Of a DNA stretch of 64,000 nucleotides, positions 39,801-48,800 are shown piece after piece (positions within the stretch are counted from its first letter, which is position 1; each line of letters opens with the position of its first letter). The notes beneath the pieces are model-generated. The model was given only the letters and a program-made list of their open reading frames with translations, made no database searches and was not told the origin of the DNA. This stretch comes from Gymnogyps californianus (taxonomy: Eukaryota > Chordata > Aves > Accipitriformes > Cathartidae): contig NC_059480.1 in the NCBI RefSeq assembly GCF_018139145.2, positions 15,624,428 to 15,688,427 of the forward strand, in the 5' to 3' direction. The position numbers and the translations under genes are program-made.

Positions 39801-42800
39801 GATCGCATCCCTATATTGAGCGTAGGACTTGTACAGTGAGCAGTAAGAACTCACATTGTGTTAACATGCATGTTGTATATATGCACATAATCTAGGGCCT
39901 TGAGGCCGTAATAACATAGCTACATAGTTTCCAAGTGCAGTCAAAGTGAGCTTGGTGAACCAGATCCAGCTGGTAAAAGTCCCAAGACTTAGCATGGTCT
40001 GTCAGCAGTAACTCCTTACAGACCTATCTTTTATTTTGGATCAAATAGGATTAAAAAAATGTAGTTAGAATGGATTCTCAGAAAATTTTGAGGATTCGAC
40101 AAATCTTGAAAAAGCTTCTTTTTATTTCTTTCTCTTTCAATTTTCACATTTGAAATGCCAAACAATAGAAAGTAAGTGTCCAAGTAAAATTTTCAGTTTA
40201 TTTACATTTTACTAAAATTAGTATCTACTTTGAACATTTGTTCTTATTACATATGTAAGAAAGTTTTGTTTACTTAGAAACACATATATAATAAAGACAG
40301 TAAATACAGGGGAAAGGTATAAAAGAGAAGCTGTCGAACAAATGTGGATATTTGAGTTCACTATGTTTCTACGATCAGATGGGAAAGGTCTTGGTGTACA
40401 TTTAAACCTTTATCTCCTGTCACATAAATCACTGTACTATTTTCTTATAAGAAGGGCAGTAATGAAGTAAGGTGACCTATTCATTTATTGGGGGTTTGAA
40501 TCAAACATGTCTGCTGTCTTGGCCCTTTATGGAAAGGAGCCATAAAGAAGCCTTAAAATACAATAGTTGGCCAAGTGACACAAACAGTGTGAGGAGAGTC
40601 ATCAGATTGTCACTCTAGGACTCTCTCGTCTGGCCCTGCTTTATGGCAAATGCCAGGTGTTAAGTGAAGTTAGCAGTGATATGGAATAACTAGAAATCAG
40701 GGATGAGCATACAGCTTTACAGGCTACCACACAGGATTGGGAAATAACCACCAGCATGGACTTGGTTAGTGCAGGGCCTTTTTATTCCCTGATGCAGACT
40801 AAGCTTGAGCATGGGGGGCAAGCTAGAAAGGTAGGCTAGCCCACCAACCCCATCTGGAGTGTCAGCTCTAATCCCACCTTTTAGCAACATAGCACAAAAT
40901 TTTAGCCTATGTTTTCAGTCCTGAAATTGCGATGTTTAAGAACTCCACTCTACTCCTACTCCTAAATATCTGACTGCCCTCTAAATATTACTGTAGGTAT
41001 GCTGGAAATTTGTAGTCATTGTAGAACAATTTCTTCATTCACACTATGAGTTACTGATGATAGTGGGCTCCAACCTTACCTTAACAATTCTGTTTTTACC
41101 CAGATTGATCCTGTAGCCATACACGTCGATGTCCACATATCGGACATAGGACACACGAGTGTTGCTTCCCCTGTGCTCATTGGCTGCTTCCACGTTGAAA
41201 TAAGGCAGCGAGCTGTTGCTCTCACACAGCTTGGAGAGGGTGTAGGTGCAGGTGCCCATGAAGTCATGACGCTGCTTGTCAAATGTGTAATAGTGAGGAT
41301 CCCCATGTATACTGCAAATGGCTTCTGGAGACAGGAAAAAGGAATATGTTCTCATTAACATATGTCTACATCCAGAAAAGCCACCTCATTGTGCAGTGGG
41401 AAAACACGATCATCCCCATTTTACAGATTACGTATGGAAGAACTGAAACAGAAAAGGCACATTTATGTGCCATAAGGCAATGCCATAGAGAGATACCCAA
41501 AGAAATTAACTGAAGCAAATAAATAGCACTGGTAGTAAAAAATGTAGGTGCCCTTCTACAACCCATTGACTAGCATATGTTACTGGCTCAAATTACCTGT
41601 CACTGGAGGTGGTGTAGATTCTGTTGGTGTAGGTGTTGGTGGTACAGGGGTAGGGACAGCTTCTGTTAGTAGAAAAGATAACGCAATAAAATGAGTTATG
41701 ACATTACAGGGTGAGCACTACTTACACACCAACATACATGAATTTCCACTTATTCTTCACCAGCATAAAGTTAGAAGCTTTTCACTGAAGCAAGTGGAAC
41801 CGCCTATATTTAAAAATGAGGATGTGTGGGTCTTTTGAGCGCTTAGCAAAGCTCATCTGATTGTTAGCCTGGTGGCAGTGACTGAGCTTGTGCAGGCATG
41901 CTTCTCTGGAGCTGGAAGTGTATTTACAATTGGATATGTGACTCCCTCTGCTGTGTATGTTAAGGCATGAAGGTCATACTGTCTGCAAGTGTTGGCGGGT
42001 CTGGGAGTGAGTAGCCTGCCAGCAAATGCCATATAGCAGAAACAAGTAACTCTCAGGGCACTGGTGGTTTCTAATCAGAGAGTTTTGTTGTTTCTTCAAA
42101 ATGATATTTATTTCTTGGGAATGTGACAGCTGTAAGAGCTTTCTACTGACAGACACAACAAACAGTTGTGTTGTGGACTCTTCCCTCCTGCCTGCTTCTG
42201 CTTGCTAACAAATATTAGCATCTTCTCCACCTATTCTTTATTCATCACAAAGATATCTTCTAAAAGAAGTGGTCCTCTTGGTGTACTTGTATGTGTGAGC
42301 TAGCAACACCAGGGTGAGTATTCTCTTGATGTCACGTTCATTCACCTGGTGACATGCGAATGAGCGATGGATCTGAATCTCTGGAAGTATAACAGACTGA
42401 CTAAAACCTTCAGAGCACGCACGCATTCACTCCTGCCCCTTTGCAGAACAAAGAACAACTCTCCTCATTCAGGTACTCTCCTACTGCACCCTTGTGAGCC
42501 CTCCACTGTGCACTGAGTGTGCGATAACAGTCAGTGTACAAGGAGATAACCAAGTGATGAATTGATTCATGGAGAACAATGCTTTCCAACCTACTTATAG
42601 ATGCACTACAGGTATATAGTCATCCAAATGAATCCACAAGTAAGGCAGTTGGTCTTCCATATTACTGATGACATTATTTATAGGGATTAAGTTGTAATAT
42701 AGAAAACAAGTCATACAAGAACAAGTTAGAGATTTTTGAATAATGATGCAGTGACTACATACTGTGGTGGTACTGCTTTTGTGCTAACCATGTGATTCAA

Positions 42801-45800
42801 ACTCAGCTGGATGCGGGAGTTTTGCAAGATACTTATGATTAGAAGTTAGAAGAAGCCAATAGACTTCACATAACTTGAAGTCTAGTGTATACTGATAAAT
42901 CTCTGCACAAAATGATCCCATTCACTTAATGACCTCTAACTTCAAAGCTGAAGATATTTTGTAATAACCTGCCTGCAAAATGGGATCAGCTCCTTTACAT
43001 ACACTGGTTTCTTGTACACCTGTTTCTTATATCCCCATTTCTTCACATCCAGCTCCCTACTCCAGTGTAAATGCAGTTTTTCCATATCTAGCCCAGAATT
43101 GCTCTTTTTACTCTTTTGACATTGGTGAAAAATTACAGGAATCCTGATAATGGCGGTATTCCCACAATGGATACTTCCCAACAAGCTTTAAGTTAGCTTT
43201 GTTGTAGAGCTGAGGAAAAAAACCAGAAGAAAACCTCTTCCTAAGATTATTGTCCTTTGAGATCTAAGGTGAAGAATTCTGCAAATATCAAACATCATAA
43301 CGTAAAGACTGCTTGCTAAAGTTGCCTTGGAAGTTAATTTTTCATGTGACAAATGAACATATATTTAGTTTTTCATGAGTTTGATTAAAATGCCTATTCA
43401 GTCAAACATTCTTGTAGAAACAAAAAGGCTGGGAGGACTTTGACTTTTACCAGACCTAATAATTCACTCAACTTTCATCATATTAGTAGCCATACAGCTG
43501 AACAGAGGGAGAAGCACTTTTCTCTTGTCTCTTGGAGTTACATTAGTGCACCATCCAGTGGCTGAATCATGTGCTAATACGCCTGGGAAATTGAAGAACT
43601 GGCTCTCCCTAGCCCTCAAAAAAAAAGGCCCCAAGTATTTTCCACAGAATTTTAAAGAAAATTATATGTTCTGAGGGTGTGGACCTGAATGGAAATCTTT
43701 GTCCTGGCTAGCATAAATTTGAAACATTTTATTGTCATTATATGAGTAGTATTTCACAGAGAGTGAGGCCTATTAAGATCTAATGACACTTTCTATTTGG
43801 TTTTCAGCAAGTTTCTTGTTCAATTCACATTCTGTAAGTATTGCACGCTTGTCAGTAAAGATGGGATGAAACTGTAATTCACTTCCAGATCATAGTCATC
43901 CACAGCTTGTGCCAGTCTTGGCTGATTTGTTACAGCATTAAGGATCAAGCTCAAATTGCTGATTCATAGTCAGAGCTGGTAGTGCAACTCAGCGTTATTG
44001 ACTCACTGTTATTTCTTTTTGTGACATATGGCAGTGCTGTGTATTTGCTGAGCTCATATGAACTGAGATTTGCTATAAAGTCCTGATTAGAGAATTTAAT
44101 CTGGAATCCAAGACAAATGTGCATAGCCTTGGCTGTGTTTAGAGATGCACTTCAGACTTAAAGTGAAGGTACAGATTGCTGGACCTTGTGAAAATGGTCA
44201 TATTTGCAGAGAAGGGGATGGCTTATTCTGAACGTTTCAGGTAGTGAGGAAAGATTTAGGAAGAAACTACAACAAAACAGATAACATTAAAATGAAGCAA
44301 GCCGTAAAGTTTTTGCCATTTCTCTTTTGTGGTTCGAAGTTATGAGTTTCTATATTGTATATGGAATTGATCAACAGTTTAAACAGAGATGAGGAAGGAG
44401 TATACACTAAGGTGCAAACACAGACTTACCACAGGATCCATCTCTTACTCTCACATTGTCCAGTGCCGTATCCCCATACTCTGTCAGTCCTCGGACAGCC
44501 TCAAAAATTACCTAGGCAGGACGCAAAGTGAATCACTGCATCAGAGTTGTTTAGGCAAATATGAAACCATTTCCCTTAGCATGTTTTCAAAATATTCTTT
44601 CTGGTCTATCTCTAAAGGCATTAAGTAAGCTGAGGCTATAACAGGTTGCCTAGCTTCCCTCAGAAGCCTAAAATATATATTCTGTAATAAGGTAAGGACT
44701 TCAAGAAACATTGTCCTCTATTTTGCTGACTGATAAATGATTTATGAGAATTAGTCCAATGTAGGCAGCATCCCAAAGTTCAAACCTTAACTCACAGCAG
44801 ACAAACCTGCATTTAAGTAAGGCACCTAAAGTCTTTGACTTTGTGATAAAATGAAGGAGGGAAGGAAGGAAAAAGAGAGAAAACTAAATATATTTTATCC
44901 CCCAACTAACAGCACCAGTGAAACTCAGGGCGTTGTTTGTTTCTTCTCTTAGTTCATTGGCACAGAGCATGAGGCCATTATATTTACAAAATATAAACCA
45001 AGCAAATCTTGGTTATATTTTCTAGCTTACATGCACAACCTTTTGCAGTCTGCAAGGGGAGAACAAATGCTGACACTGTACAAAGAAATTTATTCTGAAA
45101 ATATATTACCTTTATCTTTCTCTGTGTTGGAAAAGTATGAGTGATGGCACCATAGTTCCACAAGGAACTCTGGTTTCCCTTCCGACTCCACACCACAGAC
45201 TCCCCTGTGCTGTCTTGGATAAGCACTCTCAGCTCATTCATGTCTTCTGACCCAAACATATAGTACCAGAAGTCTATGCATATTTTTTCAGAAACTACAG
45301 TATCTGGGCTCTCAAGCCTGTTAGTGTCAAATGGGATCAGATTACTTGCTTCTTGGTAGATGAAATAGCCTTCTGCAGAGTGAAAAAAATTAAAATATGG
45401 TTGAATCTTTGTAACTTGTTAGGTGTCATTTAAAACTGAAATACAACCCAACTCTGGAAGAAATCAAGGGCATCGTTAGCAGTGCAAAGAAGCAAAGTAG
45501 AGCGTGTTTGGAATTTACATTGCAATGGTTAGCACCATGTAGTTATCCAAACTAGAATGTGAGCTGGAGAGCAAAGCAAATATATCCCATCTCACATGAA
45601 CAGTTATTTTGGGATCACAAATAAAGATGTAGGCCTCTTTCAAGAGGCCTCCAGACACAGTGCCCCACGGATCCATGTTCAGTTTCCTCTTTCCTCAAAG
45701 GAAAATAATGCAATCTGCTATACACCTTCTTTTACAGGATATATTTTTTTCTAAAGATTTTGGTCTCAAGATGAGCAAATCCCTAGCACAAGGAAAATTC

Positions 45801-48800
45801 CAACCCGCCAGCATTTGTTTTTGTCTCAAAATGGATAGAAAACAATGCAGATATTTCCATCAAAATATTTAGGTTTGACATTATGAAAAGGAAAGAAACT
45901 TTTCAAAATTCAGAAACTCACACTATTTCTTTTAGGATTTGAAATGCTTTAGTCTGAATTGGTTCAATATGAGATCACATTTTGCTTTACTAGGGCTGAA
46001 GTTTTTTGCTTCCCATGGGCTAAGATCAAAGCTACATTTCCCCAGTGCAGTTACAGTCAAGTCTCTCCCATCTGACTATGGAAAGGAATCAAAAAGAAAT
46101 GAATGACCATTTCTATATGGTAAAGTATGGCTCTACACATAGCATCTAACATTCAGTCATATGTTTTAGTTGGCAAGAAAATGTAAGTCACATTTAAAGT
46201 TATATGGTCCATGTCAATTCAAAAAGCAAAACATTATTTTTAGTGTGAATCTGAATGAAAAATGTTTCATTTATTCTTTCAACAGGCAATTTTAATTGTT
46301 ATTATCAAAATACTAAAAATGCAGAAAATTATTTAGCAAAAATCCCAACTAATACTGTTCTAATCCGCTTACTGAGTCTGACAGTAGCTGACCTTTCAGT
46401 CTTGGGATAATTACAGAAAGCAGTATGACTGCAGACTGATCCCCCATAAATGGATCTGCTAGTGCAAGGATAGCCGTTCAAACAGATAAAGATGGAGCCA
46501 TACTAAGCATTCGTTTGATGATATGACCATGTTAGACCCCAATTTTTCAATCACATGTAGCTGAGGACAAGCTTTTTAAAGATACTCCTTAATTTCAGAC
46601 TTGATCTCGCAACACTTTGCTAGCGTGAACATTATCTAGTACCAGTACAGCGATCATTACATTTATTGCCATTAACTGGTATCAGTGTAATTTGGCCACA
46701 AGACCTCCCTTGAATAATGATCTGTTGCACGTCATTGCATTCTCTATGAGGTCTTAGGCATGGCGCAATTAGCTTTCTTCTACTTCCATGCACTGATAAA
46801 GATTTCCAACCCATGATGTGGCAACCCAGTTTAATTTCCTCATAACTGACATGGTGAAAAGTCAAAGACAGGTGTCGGCATGAAACGAAACTGACACATT
46901 TCAAAGGGCTTCATGAATCTCTTTTCTCTTTCAAAGAAAGAAGAACAAAGGTAGTCAAGCTGTCTTCAAAAGGAAATCAACAATGCCACAACCGAGCACT
47001 TACTTCCATCAGGATAGTCTCCATCAGGACCTGTTCCATCAGTTGGAGTGTCATGCTTGGTTCGTATCCACACTCCCTGGCTGGCATTGCAAGGTTGGGT
47101 CCAGTCACAAAATGGTCTTGAGTTGTTGTTGAAATCGCATCTGGTGAGGTAAGCTGAAATACAACACATTAAAGTAAGGAAGAGGAGCTAGTATGTTCAA
47201 AATCTGCCTTGGATGTTAACAGCGCTAATGACATGCAGTTACCTGTTTCAGGATCCCATGTTCTCAAGCCACCAGTTGGTCTTTGCTTGATCCTGCCAAG
47301 AAAAACAACACAGTGAAGCCCTTGTGGAATTAGTGACTCAAAAACTGTTTAAGAAAGAATGTTGGAACCTCAACATATGTCTTTTGGTGTTTCATTGAAT
47401 AACTGAATAGACCCAGGGTTTCATCCATGTCTGACTCTTTCTCTTCCCATATGTACTTACTCCTTCATGATAAAGCTCTGAGAGTGAGTCAAAGGTGGGA
47501 TATGTTCACTTCATCTAGTGTGGAAGGATCCTCTGCTCTGTATCCCACTGAACTGAAAGGAGACCAGCTCTCCTAGGTACAGGGAGCTATGGAAGGCATA
47601 GACAGATGCAGCTCAGGTCAGACAATACCAGGATAATAGCAAAGAGTTGCTCATGGCATTGTCATCCCCACTGTTGTAAAGCAAAGTGTGTAAATGCCAG
47701 TAAACTAGTGTACCATGTAACTCTTATTTGTTGGAAGGCTATATATTTCCTTTAGCCCCTGCAAATCTCTCATGACACAAAGCTGTCATCTCATTCAGCA
47801 GTTCTAACGTACCCTGAAAATGCTGCAGAAAAACAGCAGTTAAAAATGCATAGTCCTTGTGGTGCTACAAAGTCCTGCAGAGACGGGTTGACAGAAGACC
47901 AAAATCCCACCACAGATTACAGCATAAATGGCTCTGCTCTTTGGGTGTTTTGCATAGGGAAGGGATTCCAGGACTGCAGGACTACAATAGTAGTTCTTGA
48001 CATACTCTGACAGTGGTCCACAGCTTCAGGAGGCAGGGTTCAGTTCTAGCCTCTGTGGTGCACCCTCCTTAATTATCCTTATTGTACTTGACACAGTATA
48101 GAGAATTTGTCCTTAAGTGAATGCATCGCAGTGAATGTCCCCACTGCCCCTCAAAATCTAAGCAATGACATTCAGAGAAACTAGGGAGATTAGGAGAAAT
48201 ATCACACAATCAATTCATCAATGAAATGCAGCAAGCAACTGGAAAACAGACTGAGCTAAGGCTAAGGAGGAAAGAGAATATGTGAAGAGAGATAAAGTAA
48301 GAAAATTTTCTTCGCTGTTCCTTCCTGGATTTCTTCTTCCATGAGAAAGGGAACGCTGTGACAGGTTGCCATTTGGTCTCTATTCAGTGCTACCTTTAAA
48401 CTGTTACGCATCAGGTAGGTCCTAAGGCAAAGGTTACTGTAGGTATATTCAGAAGTGTTTTATAACTACTGCGGTTATTTTGTCAAGATCTCTCCTCTTC
48501 AGATGCGCCATTAGAAAGCCAGGTGTTACAGGTTTCTCTCACAGACAGAAGGCAGTGCAGAATTAGGCAACAACAAAATTAAATTATTTCTTCTTTTTAA
48601 AAATGACATGGTTCAATTGTACAACATTCCACATTTAAAAAGTGAAGAAACATTCCACATTTAAAAAGTGAAGAAAGGATATTTATCATTAACAGCTAAG
48701 CTTCCTGAATTAAGCTACAGTCAGCACTGTGGTACTTACCCTGTGGTATTCAGCACTGAAATACAGAATAAAATTAAAGTGTATTGTAAGTGCCAGTGGG

